Translations under genes and position numbers: made by a program
Notes under the pieces: generated by a model
What the model saw: the letters and a program-made list of their open reading frames with translations, nothing else
The model's database searches: none
What the model was told of the DNA's origin: nothing
Shown: positions 27,431 through 36,365 of the stretch, piece after piece
How the letters are laid out: each line of letters opens with the position of its first letter
Numbering within the stretch: the first letter of the stretch is position 1
DNA from: Deminuibacter soli
GTDB lineage: Bacteria > Bacteroidota > Bacteroidia > Chitinophagales > Chitinophagaceae
Direction: 5' to 3'
Assembly (NCBI RefSeq): GCF_003412455.1
Contig: NZ_QTJU01000001.1
Coordinates: forward strand, 310,001-374,000
Length of the DNA stretch: 64,000 bases

Positions 27431-28579
27431 CTAATTGCCCGCGTTGTTTTGATCAGCGCTTTGGCCCAGGTTAAAAATAACCCCGAAACGCAGTGTATTA
27501 GACAGCGGGTTACGGGTTACACCATTACCGGAGGGAATGAGGTAAGAAAAGTTGAGGTTGATCATACTGTACTGCAAACCAACACCCAGGGTAAAATATT
27601 TACGGTCGCCTGCCTGCTGGCTTTCATAAAAATAACCTGCACGTGCAAAAAACTGTTCGTTGTAGGCGTATTCGGCACCCAGTGAAGCCTGTATGGATTT
27701 TAAACCGCCATTGTCGCCGTTGAACGATTTAAACCAGCTTTCAAATACACCATAGCTGTGGTACTCGGCCAAACCCGCACTGTCTACCGGGGCAACAGGC
27801 ACCAGCAGTTTGTTAAGGTCCAGGCCAAATGTGATGCGACTGGTTTCATCGAAAGTAGAGGTGTATGCACCGCCGATACCCAGGTTGGCCGGGATAAAGT
27901 CTTTGGTAGTGGCATTATTAGTATAGCTGATTTTAGAACCGAGGTTAGACAGTACAATACCCCAGTTAAAACCGGAGCCTTCTTCATTAATACCGTGGTG
28001 ATACAGCGACAGATCGGTAGCGAAGGCACTACCCGCCTTATATGTGTTACCGTTGTAGGAGCCGCTGGCCAGTTTTGAATTAATGTAACGGAAAGTAGCG
28101 CCCACACCCAGTTTTTCGCTGAGCTTACGTGAATAACCTATATCAAAGGAAAACTCGCGGGGGTTCTGACCGCCCAGCGGGTTACCGTTCTGATCGGTAA
28201 AGTCGATGTGACCCAGGTTAAAGTAACGCAGGGAGGCAGACAAAGCCTGTTCTTCATCGAGTTTATAATAGCCTGCCAAGGTGGCAAGAAAAACGTCTTT
28301 GGTAATATCGCCCAGCCAGGGGGTATAGGTTACACCAATACCTGAATTTTCCTTGGCAAACGGCGTTTTGGCCAGATTCCAGAACGTGCTGTTGGCATCC
28401 GGCGGTGTAGCAATACCAACATCACCCATCCCTCCTGCCCGCGCATCGGGCGAAATACGTAAAAAGGGTACAGCGGTTGTTACTACGTTTAAGGGGTTAC
28501 GGTCTTGGGCAGCTACCTGCTTTTGTACACCTATCGCCAACAGCAAAAAAGCTGCTGATTTTAAAGCGGTTAGTTTCAT
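27431..28579 (-). CDS. porV: Type IX secretion system outer-membrane protein PorV
   Basis: PorV (LptO) is an FadL-like outer-membrane barrel that shuttles secreted proteins from the SOV/Sov translocon to the PorU sortase attachment complex. The 382-residue product has a signal peptide (about 1-24, ending VAA-Q) and the hallmark VTTAVPFLRISPDARAGGMG, followed by repeated strands and a C-terminal aromatic-rich strand. I chose the ATG at 28579 because the signal peptide starts there. It is divergent from gldJ. PorU, often the neighbour, is absent from the window. Confidence 0.9.
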   Translation of the reverse strand: MKLTALKSAAFLLLAIGVQKQVAAQDRNPLNVVTTAVPFLRISPDARAGGMGDVGIATPPDANSTFWNLAKTPFAKENSGIGVTYTPWLGDITKDVFLATLAGYYKLDEEQALSASLRYFNLGHIDFTDQNGNPLGGQNPREFSFDIGYSRKLSEKLGVGATFRYINSKLASGSYNGNTYKAGSAFATDLSLYHHGINEEGSGFNWGIVLSNLGSKISYTNNATTKDFIPANLGIGGAYTSTFDETSRITFGLDLNKLLVPVAPVDSAGLAEYHSYGVFESWFKSFNGDNGGLKSIQASLGAEYAYNEQFFARAGYFYESQQAGDRKYFTLGVGLQYSMINLNFSYLIPSGNGVTRNPLSNTLRFGVIFNLGQSADQNNAGN

Positions 28580-28957
28580 TTCCTTGTTTGTGATTTGATC
28601 AGCGGTTTTTGTACCCTGTATATAGCTAATACGTAAATTCGGATAATAATAGTATATATGGGACAAGAACCCTTTGAAGTTTTCAATAAAAAGACTGCGT
28701 AGAAATTGTATCTATAACGGAAATTTATGAATGTTTGACAAACAATCTTACCCACTTGCTGTTTGCAAATATGAAATAATTTTCTTTCAATAGCAATAGT
28801 CCGGCCAAAAATGCAATTGGCGCCGCTTTTGTGCAACTTTCATTTTCCTTAGCTTCGCCTTTCGGATACAAAATTCTTTTATATTCGCAGGGATTTCAAC
28901 CGTAAACAATATTTTTAAAAAACCATCGTTTTAACTCTCAGCTAAACTAGTCTGCAC
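28580..28957. other. AT-rich divergent region between porV and gldJ
   Basis: These 378 bases hold the promoters of two T9SS/gliding genes. TATATTCG at 28880-28887 is a possible gldJ -7 box but lacks a well-spaced TTTG. No hairpin, repeat copy or RNA gene was recognised. The small open frame at 28576-28836 (minus) has no coding appearance. Confidence 0.45.
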
Positions 28958-30490
28958 ATGTTAACTGGACTTAGAAAGTATGCTATACTCATAGCAACAG
29001 CCGGCAGTCTTGCCAGCTGCCACAAAAAGAAGGATAAATCAGATGTAACTGGCTGGAATTATAATGATAAAGACCGGGGAGGCTTTTTTGTAGCTAAACC
29101 CAAGGATATCAAAACCGGTCCGGGTCTGGTATTTGTACAAGGTGGTACCTTTACCATGGGCGCCACCCAGGAGGATGTAATGGGCGACTGGAATAATATG
29201 CCGCGCCGTGTTACCGTGAACTCCTTTTTTATAGACAAAACTGAAGTTGCAAACGTTCACTACCGTGAATACCTGTACTGGCTCGAGAACGTGTTCTCCG
29301 ACGACCAGTTTAAAGCGGTTCTGGAAGGTGCCAAACCGGATACCCTGGTATGGCGCAGCGAACTGGGTTATAATGAGCCGCTGGTGGAATACTACTTCCG
29401 TCACCCTTCTTATAACTACTATCCCGTTGTTGGTGTAACCTGGAAACAGGCGTATGATTTCTGTATCTGGCGTACCGACAGGGTGAATGAAGGTGAGCTG
29501 ATTAACAAAGGCTACCAGAATAAAAACGTAGTTAAACAGGAAATGAACGGCGGTGGCCAGGAAAACTTCAACACCAAATCGTACCTCATGGGCGAATACC
29601 AGGGTGTACCCGGTAAACCCAAAAAGAACGACCTGAAAGATGCACAGGGCCGCCCGCGTAACACCGTGAAATTTGAAGATGGTATCCTGCTGCCTGATTA
29701 CCGCCTGCCTTCAGAAGCAGAATGGGAATATGCAGCGCTGGGTCTCATCAACGAAAACCCGCAGGTGCGCAACGGCGAGAAAAAACGCGGTGAAGAGTTA
29801 ATCAGCAACAAACAGATCTATAGCTGGAAAAACGACGGCTACGACAACCTGCGCGCCACACGCCGCGGTAACTGGCAGGGTGCTTTCCTCGCCAACTTTA
29901 AACGTGGTAATGGTGACTACATGGGTACTACCGGTGGTTTGAATGACCGCTCTGCCTACCCTGCTGAAGTAACCTCGTTCTTCCCCAACGGTTTTGGTTT
30001 GTATAACATGAGCGGTAACGTAAGCGAATGGGTTGCCGACGTTTACAGGCCTACTACCAATGTTGAAGCAGATGATATTAACCCATACCGCGGTAACGTG
30101 TTCAAGAAAATTGACATGAGCGGTGGCGAAGGCAATCTTCGCGATAGCATGGGTCGTATGAAATATATTCCGGAAAGTGATTCTGCATTGCGCAACCGTC
30201 GCAACTACCAGCAATCATATGCCGTTAACTACCTCGATGGTGATTCACTGAGCACAGTAGCCTATGGTTACGGTATCACAACACTGATCAGTGATAAATC
30301 AAGGGTGGTAAAAGGTGGCAGCTGGAACGATATGCCTTACTGGCTCAGCCCCGGCAGCCGCCGTTTCCTTGAAGAAGATCAGAGCAGCAGCACCATCGGT
30401 TTCCGTTGTGCCATGACACACTACGGAGCACCTGAAGGCAATGGCCGCAAAAACGGTAACTTCTTCCCGAAACGCAGACAAAAAAGATAA
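28958..30490 (+). CDS. gldJ: Gliding motility-associated lipoprotein GldJ
   Basis: GldJ is an outer-membrane lipoprotein needed for gliding and for stability of the type IX secretion machinery, where it forms a ring with GldK/GldN. The 510-residue product has a lipoprotein signal (lipobox LASC near residue 20) and a formylglycine-generating-enzyme-like fold: GGTFTMGATQEDVMGDWNN, the DWNNMPRRVTV stretch typical of GldJ, LPSEAEWEYAA, NMSGNVSEWV, and the C-terminal VVKGGSWNDMPYWLSPGSRR and GFRCAM. The catalytic cysteines of true FGEs are not evident. murF follows on the same strand, the known gldJ-murF synteny. Confidence 0.92.
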   Translation: MLTGLRKYAILIATAGSLASCHKKKDKSDVTGWNYNDKDRGGFFVAKPKDIKTGPGLVFVQGGTFTMGATQEDVMGDWNNMPRRVTVNSFFIDKTEVANVHYREYLYWLENVFSDDQFKAVLEGAKPDTLVWRSELGYNEPLVEYYFRHPSYNYYPVVGVTWKQAYDFCIWRTDRVNEGELINKGYQNKNVVKQEMNGGGQENFNTKSYLMGEYQGVPGKPKKNDLKDAQGRPRNTVKFEDGILLPDYRLPSEAEWEYAALGLINENPQVRNGEKKRGEELISNKQIYSWKNDGYDNLRATRRGNWQGAFLANFKRGNGDYMGTTGGLNDRSAYPAEVTSFFPNGFGLYNMSGNVSEWVADVYRPTTNVEADDINPYRGNVFKKIDMSGGEGNLRDSMGRMKYIPESDSALRNRRNYQQSYAVNYLDGDSLSTVAYGYGITTLISDKSRVVKGGSWNDMPYWLSPGSRRFLEEDQSSSTIGFRCAMTHYGAPEGNGRKNGNFFPKRRQKR

Positions 30491-30510
30491 GGTAAAGGTA
30501 AATAAAGAGT

Positions 30511-30540
30511 AAAAGGCCATCCATTGGGTGGCTTTTTCTT
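30511..30540 (+). terminator. Intrinsic terminator after gldJ
   Basis: GCCATCC (30516-30522) pairs with GGGTGGC (30526-30532), with one G-T pair, followed by TTTTTCTTTT. Flanking A/T bases extend the stem. Confidence 0.8.
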
Positions 30541-30550
30541 TTGAAGAAAA

Positions 30551-30659
30551 CGTCAGTCGTGAGTTGACACGCGAAGGGCGATTCGAGCATCGACAGCCGA
30601 GATAATCAAAGCAAGGCCGCTACTCCCTGTGATGCCTGTGCCGGTGTCCCCACCGGCAT
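30551..30659 (-). repeat. Dispersed composite repeat, copy E (inverted)
   Basis: In inverted order: CGTCAGTCGTGA (30551-30562), TCGAGCATCGACAGCCGAGA (30583-30602) and the palindrome with arms GTGCCGGTG/CACCGGCAT and loop TCCC (30638-30659). Confidence 0.7.
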
Positions 30660-30791
30660 GCCCTAAACCAATGGCGGTGAGACTTCCTGCCGCAGGCGGC
30701 AACACTCAACGAGCTGGCAGCTTGTAACTTGTAGCTTAAAGCTGTTTCGAAGCTGTTCCATCATTTTCATAAATTGCAGCAAACTTGCACT

Positions 30792-32072
30792 GTGACTATA
30801 CCTGAATTATACGCCATTTTCAAGCAACATCCATCTGTACAAACAGACACCCGCAAACTGCAGCAGGGTGATTTGTTTTTCGCACTCAAAGGCCCCAACT
30901 TCAACGCCAACAGTTTTGCCTTACAGGCACTGGAAGCAGGCGCAGCCTATGCTATTATTGACGAGCCTGTAGAGGGTGCCAATGGCCGTTGCATAGTGGT
31001 AGAAGATGTACTTACTACGCTGCAGCAACTGGCAGGTTATCACCGTGCACAGTTTAATATTCCCTTTATCGCCATTACCGGCAGCAATGGTAAAACCACC
31101 ACCAAGGAGCTGGTGAGTACTGTACTGGGCACGCATTTTATTACCTATACCACGCAGGGCAATCTCAACAACCATATTGGTATTCCACTAACCCTATTAC
31201 GCGTTCAACCTGACGCGCAGATGGCTGTGATAGAAATGGGCGCCAATCACCAGAAAGAAATTGAGGGTTATTGCGTGTACACCAAGCCAACACATGGCAT
31301 TATTACCAATGCAGGTAAGGCCCACCTGGAAGGTTTTGGCGGCGTGGAAGGCGTGCGCAAAGGCAAGGGCGAACTGTTCGATTACCTGCGTGCGCATGAA
31401 GGCACTGCTTTTGCCTATAACGATTATGATTACCTGCACAACATGATACAGGGAGTTAAACACGTTGAATGGTACGGCACACAAACAGGCACCGTAACCG
31501 GGCAGGTGGCAGTAAGTGAACCATTCCTGGGTGTATACGTGCAGGGAGTAGACGGTGTGCAACAGGTGCAGACACAATTAGTGGGTGATTATAATTTACC
31601 CAATGTGCTGTGTGCAATAACCCTGGGCAAATACTTTGGCGTGCCGGGTAATAAAATACAGGCAGCAATTGAAGGATATGCACCCAGCAACAGCCGCTCA
31701 CAGCTGGTAGAAAAAGACGGCAACAAGATCATCCTCGACGCATACAATGCCAACCCCACCAGCATGCGTGCTGCCATTGAAAATTTCGCCAAACTGCATG
31801 CAGCAGAAAAAATATTACTGCTGGGCGGCATGATGGAACTTGGCCCGGAAAGCATCGGCGAACACGAAGCAATTGTACAGTTGCTGCAGCAATATCCCTG
31901 GAAACAGGTGGTGCTGGTAGGCGGTGATTTTGCGCATGTAACATCGCCGTTTATTTACCTGCCCGATTCCCTCGCTGCCAGGCAGTGGCTGCACGACCAG
32001 CATGTGACAGGTGCGCATATACTGGTGAAAGGTTCGCGCAGCACACGCATGGAAAGGATATTAGAAAATTAA
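30792..32072 (+). CDS. murF: UDP-N-acetylmuramoyl-tripeptide--D-Ala-D-Ala ligase
   Basis: MurF adds the D-Ala-D-Ala dipeptide to the UDP-MurNAc-tripeptide, the last cytosolic peptide step of peptidoglycan synthesis, using ATP. The 426-residue product has the N-terminal substrate domain with VQTDTRKLQQGDLFFAL, the ATP-binding P-loop ITGSNGKTTTKE (about 99-110), EMGANHQKEI, and the C-terminal domain with DAYNANPTSM and VLVGGDF. I chose the GTG at 30792, giving the standard opening (V/M)TIPELYAIF; a TTG at 30774 would add six residues. It follows gldJ as in other Bacteroidota. Confidence 0.94.
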   Translation: MTIPELYAIFKQHPSVQTDTRKLQQGDLFFALKGPNFNANSFALQALEAGAAYAIIDEPVEGANGRCIVVEDVLTTLQQLAGYHRAQFNIPFIAITGSNGKTTTKELVSTVLGTHFITYTTQGNLNNHIGIPLTLLRVQPDAQMAVIEMGANHQKEIEGYCVYTKPTHGIITNAGKAHLEGFGGVEGVRKGKGELFDYLRAHEGTAFAYNDYDYLHNMIQGVKHVEWYGTQTGTVTGQVAVSEPFLGVYVQGVDGVQQVQTQLVGDYNLPNVLCAITLGKYFGVPGNKIQAAIEGYAPSNSRSQLVEKDGNKIILDAYNANPTSMRAAIENFAKLHAAEKILLLGGMMELGPESIGEHEAIVQLLQQYPWKQVVLVGGDFAHVTSPFIYLPDSLAARQWLHDQHVTGAHILVKGSRSTRMERILEN

Positions 32073-32113
32073 CTTTGTATCCACCGGTCAAATATTAGAA
32101 TTAACATACATAG

Positions 32114-32138
32114 AACGGCCACATGGCCGTTTTTTTTG
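32114..32138 (+). terminator. Intrinsic terminator after murF
   Basis: AACGGCC (32114-32120) and GGCCGTT (32125-32131) enclose an ACAT loop and run into eight T. Confidence 0.88.
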
Positions 32139-32266
32139 TACTTTTAATTTAAACAACCCCCTAAATCCTTATGTCTCCCCGGCAATATCCCGATAGACCC
32201 GTCATGTTATACAATGATGTCTTGTGTGCTCATTTAAAACCCAACAAAGTCTGCTTGTGCATTGCT

Positions 32267-32548
32267 ATGAAGAAGAATTCCTCCTCCACCAGGTTTGTTG
32301 TAACAGCGCTGCTGCTGATTGGCGTAGCATGGTCGGCCCTGGCATTGTATTATCACAATTACTGGATGCTGACGCTTGGCGCCCTTTGGCTGCTGATGCC
32401 CTTCACCATTAGCTTCAGCTATACTGAAGAAGAAGATGCCGGCAGTACAAATGAAAATTCCTCTGCATCCACCGGCTCCCAAAACGATAACAGCAGTCAT
32501 TTTTTTAACGAAGACAAAGTGCACGAAGAAGAACGCAAAAACTACTAG
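32267..32548 (+). CDS. Small two-helix membrane protein, hypothetical
   Basis: The 93-residue product starts at MKKNSSSTRFVV. Two hydrophobic segments (about 10-26 and 32-50) are separated by a short YYHNYW turn, so both ends should face the same side. The last 40 residues are polar, acidic and Ser/Asn-rich (EEEDAGSTNENSSAST), probably disordered. I do not recognise the family. The frame is open upstream to 32171, but the charge pattern favours the ATG at 32267. It lies after the murF terminator and converges with an amidohydrolase gene. Confidence 0.6.
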   Translation: MKKNSSSTRFVVTALLLIGVAWSALALYYHNYWMLTLGALWLLMPFTISFSYTEEEDAGSTNENSSASTGSQNDNSSHFFNEDKVHEEERKNY

Positions 32549-32578
32549 CGTAACTTATTTTCCCGCAGGCTATTACTG

Positions 32579-33463
32579 CTATTGTTGTAATAGCCTGCTG
32601 GCGTTACCGTAAAAAAGCAGTTGTTCTTCTGCCCGTGTAAAGCCCATGCCATGCACGCTTTTAATAGCATCAGCAGGGTTGAATACAGGATAATCTGAAC
32701 CAAATAAAAACTGGTCAACGCCAATGGTGCGGATGGTCCATACCAGCTGATCATGAAAAGGTGAATGACCGAGTACCGGCGCAATGGCAGAAATATCGCA
32801 CCAGATATTGTTTTTGTACCAGGGATATTTTTTGAGTGCTTCAATGGTAAGCAGCTGCGGAAAATTTACCAGTCCCATGTGCGCAAAAATAAACCGGGTA
32901 TCCTGGTTCATGGCAGCCAGCATAATCAGCTTGCCTATTTCGTTGTTATCAACCGGGCTATAGCTATCAAACAGCAGCACCAGGTGCAGTTCTCCGGCTT
33001 TTTTGGCGAGACTGGCTACTTCGGGCGCCCCTACATCAAACCCCTGGCTATTGGGATGCAGTTTAATAATACTTACACCCTGTTTGTGTACACGTTCCAT
33101 TTCAGCAAAAGCATCGGCACCATCCATGGGATGTACCGAGCATACCGGGATCAGTGATGGATATTTTTTGCTGAGTGCAATAATGCTGTCGTTACGCTGG
33201 CGCGTATCGGCCATATTGCCTTTTTGTGCGATGGTAATAATGGCAGCCTTTTCAACGTTCGCTGCGGCCATGTAGGTGCGTATATTGGCCAGCGTATGAT
33301 TTCTTTCGCCACTCATCGTATTTTCTTCGCCTGGCATCACGGCAATGTGCACATGCATGTCGATGATTTTTCCATGGTAGTGCGCCGTATCTTTCTGCGC
33401 GTGAACAAGCAATACATACAAGAGCAGGAAAACGGTAAGGGCATAACGCCGTGTTGGTTTCAT
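32579..33463 (-). CDS. Exported amidohydrolase (amidohydrolase_2 family)
   Basis: The 294-residue product has a signal peptide (about 1-22, ending VHAQ) and an amidohydrolase TIM barrel. GKIIDMHVHIAVMP gives the HxH metal motif near residue 36, then SIIKLHPNSQGFD, RFIFAHMG and the C-terminal FLFGSDYPVFNP with the metal-binding Asp. The layout fits the amidohydrolase_2 / TIM-barrel hydrolase group, which includes decarboxylases and lactonases. The substrate is unknown. It is separated by 94 bases from the Nif3-like gene upstream on the same strand. Confidence 0.88.
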   Translation of the reverse strand: MKPTRRYALTVFLLLYVLLVHAQKDTAHYHGKIIDMHVHIAVMPGEENTMSGERNHTLANIRTYMAAANVEKAAIITIAQKGNMADTRQRNDSIIALSKKYPSLIPVCSVHPMDGADAFAEMERVHKQGVSIIKLHPNSQGFDVGAPEVASLAKKAGELHLVLLFDSYSPVDNNEIGKLIMLAAMNQDTRFIFAHMGLVNFPQLLTIEALKKYPWYKNNIWCDISAIAPVLGHSPFHDQLVWTIRTIGVDQFLFGSDYPVFNPADAIKSVHGMGFTRAEEQLLFYGNASRLLQQ

Positions 33464-33557
33464 GTTAGGCAGTTTACATTAAGATATAAAAAACAACTAT
33501 ATGTAAACTTAAAAGATTTTGTTTTCCGCCGGCAAAAACTGTGTTGAACGGTTGGCA

Positions 33558-34487
33558 TTACACCCAGGTGAACGGGCTGCCCGATGCAATATGGGTAACC
33601 GTTATGCCATTGAGTTTGGGCTGCAGCCAATTGGCAACGTATGCCATACCGGGTTCTTCGCTTTGTGCATGACCCAGTATAACCAGTGCTGTTTTTTTAC
33701 CCATGCTGTGTGCATCCCTGATATATTCGGCAGTTTCCCATTCGCTCACCTCACCCACCACCAGTACATCGGGTATTTGTGTTTCGGCAATGGTAACCTG
33801 TCGCACACCGCCCCATGCGCCCGGCAATAATGCAATACGGCTGCAGGGCTGCTCCAGGTTGCCTATTACACGTACATGCGCAATATGCAGGGCCTGCTTT
33901 AACTGGTTTACCAGCTGCTGCAGGGAAAGCTGCGGAATGGTAAGCACCACATCGCCCTGTTTATACCAGGCTTGCCAGTTCATTTGCTGTACTACCCCAT
34001 AACTGATGGCATCGGGCTTTAATGCATGGCAATAATCATGAAAACGCCAGACTGCCATATTGTATTTTTCCAGCAACTGCTGCTTCTGTTTTACCACCGC
34101 GTTGCCGGGTACCCACGCAGGATTGTCTGTATGATTGTAAAACGTTGGCTCGTGTGCGATGATAAAATTCGCGTTCAGTTGCGCAGCCTGTTCAATAACA
34201 GCCGTAGTGGTAAACATGGTGGTAACAATACCTGTTACTGTTTGGCCGGGGCTGCCCGCCTTAATGGTATCTACCGTGTTCGGGATAACCTGCAGCTTTC
34301 CCTCTTTTAAAATAAGTTCTATTACATCCTGCACGGTGTATGTGTTTGCGGCAGACTGCAGGCCATTACCGGCAAGGGAAGGCTGCACACCCAGCAGGGC
34401 CAGCGCACCGGCTGATAAAGCAGTGCGCGTAATAAAATCCCTCCTGTTTACAGCTGACTGATCCTGTGTGACGTGCGGATGTTTCAT
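33558..34487 (-). CDS. Nif3-like dinuclear metal protein with a Tat signal
   Basis: Nif3 (YbgI/DUF34) proteins form toroidal hexamers with a di-metal site; their biochemical role is poorly known, and one member acts as GTP cyclohydrolase type. The 309-residue product has a twin-arginine signal (NRRDFITRTALSAGALALLG, about 15-35), then TVQDVIELILKEG and FIIAHEPTFYNHTD with the metal-binding His-Glu-Pro motif (about 110), and a C-terminal part with LVILGHAQSEEPGM. Export by Tat is unusual, since the family is normally cytosolic. It lies between an AraC regulator gene and an exported amidohydrolase gene. Confidence 0.82.
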   Translation of the reverse strand: MKHPHVTQDQSAVNRRDFITRTALSAGALALLGVQPSLAGNGLQSAANTYTVQDVIELILKEGKLQVIPNTVDTIKAGSPGQTVTGIVTTMFTTTAVIEQAAQLNANFIIAHEPTFYNHTDNPAWVPGNAVVKQKQQLLEKYNMAVWRFHDYCHALKPDAISYGVVQQMNWQAWYKQGDVVLTIPQLSLQQLVNQLKQALHIAHVRVIGNLEQPCSRIALLPGAWGGVRQVTIAETQIPDVLVVGEVSEWETAEYIRDAHSMGKKTALVILGHAQSEEPGMAYVANWLQPKLNGITVTHIASGSPFTWV

Positions 34488-34547
34488 ATTGCTTTATTTA
34501 CTGCTTAAATATAAATCATTCCGCAACGCGTGCAGCAGTCAGTACGG

Positions 34548-35426
34548 TTATAACACGGCATCTTTCTTGAAACTCGAAAAACACATGCCGGTATTGGCTT
34601 TAAAAAATTTGCTGAAATGCGCCTGGCTTTCAAAACCCAGGAAATACGCAATCTGCTTCATGCTGGTGTTGTAATAAATAAACTGTCGTTTGGCTTCGAG
34701 AATTACCTGTTGCTGAATGTGATGACTGGCCGTAAAACCGGTAACATGTTTTACTGCGCGGTTCAGGTAATTGGGTGTTACATGCAGTGCAGCCGCGTAA
34801 CAAGCTACTTTTTTCTGGGTGATGAAATGCTGTTTCAGCAGTTCCATAAACTGGCGTACCAGTTCTGTTTCACGTTTTACCATCCGTGTTTGTCCGTCAT
34901 CTTCCAGCAGGCGTATAAAATAAATCAGCAGTGTATTCAGCAACCCGGCGAGTATGGTCGGTTTCAGCTGAAAATCGTTGTGCCACTCACGTATCATGCG
35001 GTTAACAATACCTGCCATTTCCATTTGCTCTTCAGTACCTGCAATGGCATACAGCAGGGTTCTGTCAATTACGCTCCGTTCAAACAAATGCATCATCTCC
35101 TTCAGATCGCCGATGCGGTACAACATATCCATGGAAAAGGAAATGCAGAAGCCTTGTGTACCGGGCGCAATGTCAATTACACGCATTTGCCCGGGAACCA
35201 CGCAGCAGGCAAACCTGTTGGTAAGCTCATATTTGCGCGTATCAACGCTCAATGTACCGGCCCCTTCACTGATGAGGATGATTTCGAAATGATCAAGGGG
35301 GGCGAGCTTCGCGGCTGTAAAGTCAGGACATTGATCCTGCAGCATGCAGATATTGAAATGCCGTTTTGAAAGATGGGCGTCATTTGCAGTTGCGCTCCAT
35401 GGCGGGTAGGCTGTTGCTGTATTCAT
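34548..35426 (-). CDS. AraC family transcriptional regulator
   Basis: The 292-residue product starts at MNTATAYPPWSATAND. It has an N-terminal cupin-like ligand-binding domain (about 20-150, with HFEIILISEGAGTLSVD) and a C-terminal AraC DNA-binding domain (about 190-290) with two helix-turn-helix motifs: VACYAAALHVTPNYLNRAVK, then IAYFLGFESQAHFSKFFK. The likely target is a neighbouring unit, either the six-gene operon at 35649-41524 or the exported amidohydrolase/Nif3 genes; the sequence does not decide this. A terminator of the operon lies just upstream of it. Confidence 0.92.
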   Translation of the reverse strand: MNTATAYPPWSATANDAHLSKRHFNICMLQDQCPDFTAAKLAPLDHFEIILISEGAGTLSVDTRKYELTNRFACCVVPGQMRVIDIAPGTQGFCISFSMDMLYRIGDLKEMMHLFERSVIDRTLLYAIAGTEEQMEMAGIVNRMIREWHNDFQLKPTILAGLLNTLLIYFIRLLEDDGQTRMVKRETELVRQFMELLKQHFITQKKVACYAAALHVTPNYLNRAVKHVTGFTASHHIQQQVILEAKRQFIYYNTSMKQIAYFLGFESQAHFSKFFKANTGMCFSSFKKDAVL

Positions 35427-35574
35427 AGTGTTATCCTTTCTTTTGCAAGAGATAAGACAATTCACATACCATCCTGTAACAAATTGAATACAAACAAATT
35501 ACAGCATAATACAGTTTCTGGAATTTACGATATATCAACAATTTATGAGCCTGCTTATCAATCGTCGCGGTGGC

Positions 35575-35617
35575 AAAAAATGCCGGATGACCTGCAACTG
35601 GTGCAGTTCATCCGGCA
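35575..35617 (-). terminator. Terminator of the six-gene operon
   Basis: On the minus strand TGCCGGATGA (35608-35617) pairs perfectly with TCATCCGGCA (35581-35590), with more pairing inside, then six T. It ends the unit that starts at 41524. Confidence 0.9.
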
Positions 35618-35648
35618 TATTCAATACGGCTGCATGGGGTTTGCACTG

Positions 35649-36323
35649 CTATTTGCGCCCTGCAGGATACAGGTATGCCGCAAAACCGGTAACCAGCAAT
35701 CCCGGCAGTACCACAGCCGGCAAACCCAGGCGCTGCGACAGCAACCCACCGGCCAGGCAGCCTGTTAAAAAACCGCCGAGCACAACACCTTGCTTTTTTA
35801 GCGACTGCCCTGAAACAGCATCTGCAAATTTATTGCGCAGTCCCTGCTCCAGGTCAAGCGACAGTTGTGTTACATTACCTGTCATAATGGTTGTTGGCCC
35901 GTATGTTTCTTTGGGAAACAACCTGCTGAAAGCATTCTGCAGGCCCATGGCAAATACAATTACCATGGCAATGGTGTATACACTGTTTTCACTAAGCATA
36001 CCCTGCCATTGCAATACCACTGCTGCCAAACCAGCCAGCAATAAAAGCAGCCCTTCTGCCAGCAATAAATTGTACCGGTTGCCCCATTTTGCAGCCATTC
36101 TTCCGCCCACGGTAACGGAGCATATAAACACGGGGAACGTAACCAGCTTCAGCCATGCATGCCAGTCTGCCCGGTGCACCAGGTCGTACGCAAACACAAT
36201 AAAGTTACCGGTTACATGCGCCGAGAACAGTTCGGCAGCAGCAACAAACGTGGTGGTATCGCAAAACCCGGCTGCAAAAGTTAGCAGGAAGGTGGTACAC
36301 CGCAGGATATTATTTTGTTCCAT
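35649..36323 (-). CDS. DUF1275 (YoaK) family membrane protein
   Basis: The 224-residue product has about six membrane helices through its whole length and the family signatures FAAGFCDTTTFVAAAELFSAHVTGN (first helix pair) and YGPTTIMTGNVTQLSLDL (about 140-160). YoaK-type proteins are inner-membrane proteins of unknown function, sometimes thought to be transporters. This is the last gene of the operon, 42 bases after the doxX-type gene and before the terminator at 35575-35617. A transport role within the operon is an inference. Confidence 0.88.
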   Translation of the reverse strand: MEQNNILRCTTFLLTFAAGFCDTTTFVAAAELFSAHVTGNFIVFAYDLVHRADWHAWLKLVTFPVFICSVTVGGRMAAKWGNRYNLLLAEGLLLLLAGLAAVVLQWQGMLSENSVYTIAMVIVFAMGLQNAFSRLFPKETYGPTTIMTGNVTQLSLDLEQGLRNKFADAVSGQSLKKQGVVLGGFLTGCLAGGLLSQRLGLPAVVLPGLLVTGFAAYLYPAGRK

Positions 36324-36365
36324 GACTTTGTTACGGTTGGTGATAAAGCTATTGTTGCCGCAGCC

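Larger units (their letters stand above)
30491..30791. other. gldJ-murF gap with terminator and repeat copy E
   Basis: The gap starts with the gldJ terminator (30511-30540). It then holds the inverted composite repeat (30551-30659), a GC-rich CCTGCCGCAGGCGGC palindrome (30686-30700) and AGCTTGTA-type tandem units (30717-30740) before murF. Confidence 0.55.

Noticed and set aside
34617-35369. 250-residue plus-strand open frame
   Set aside because: It is antisense to the AraC regulator gene, which has two clear helix-turn-helix motifs.
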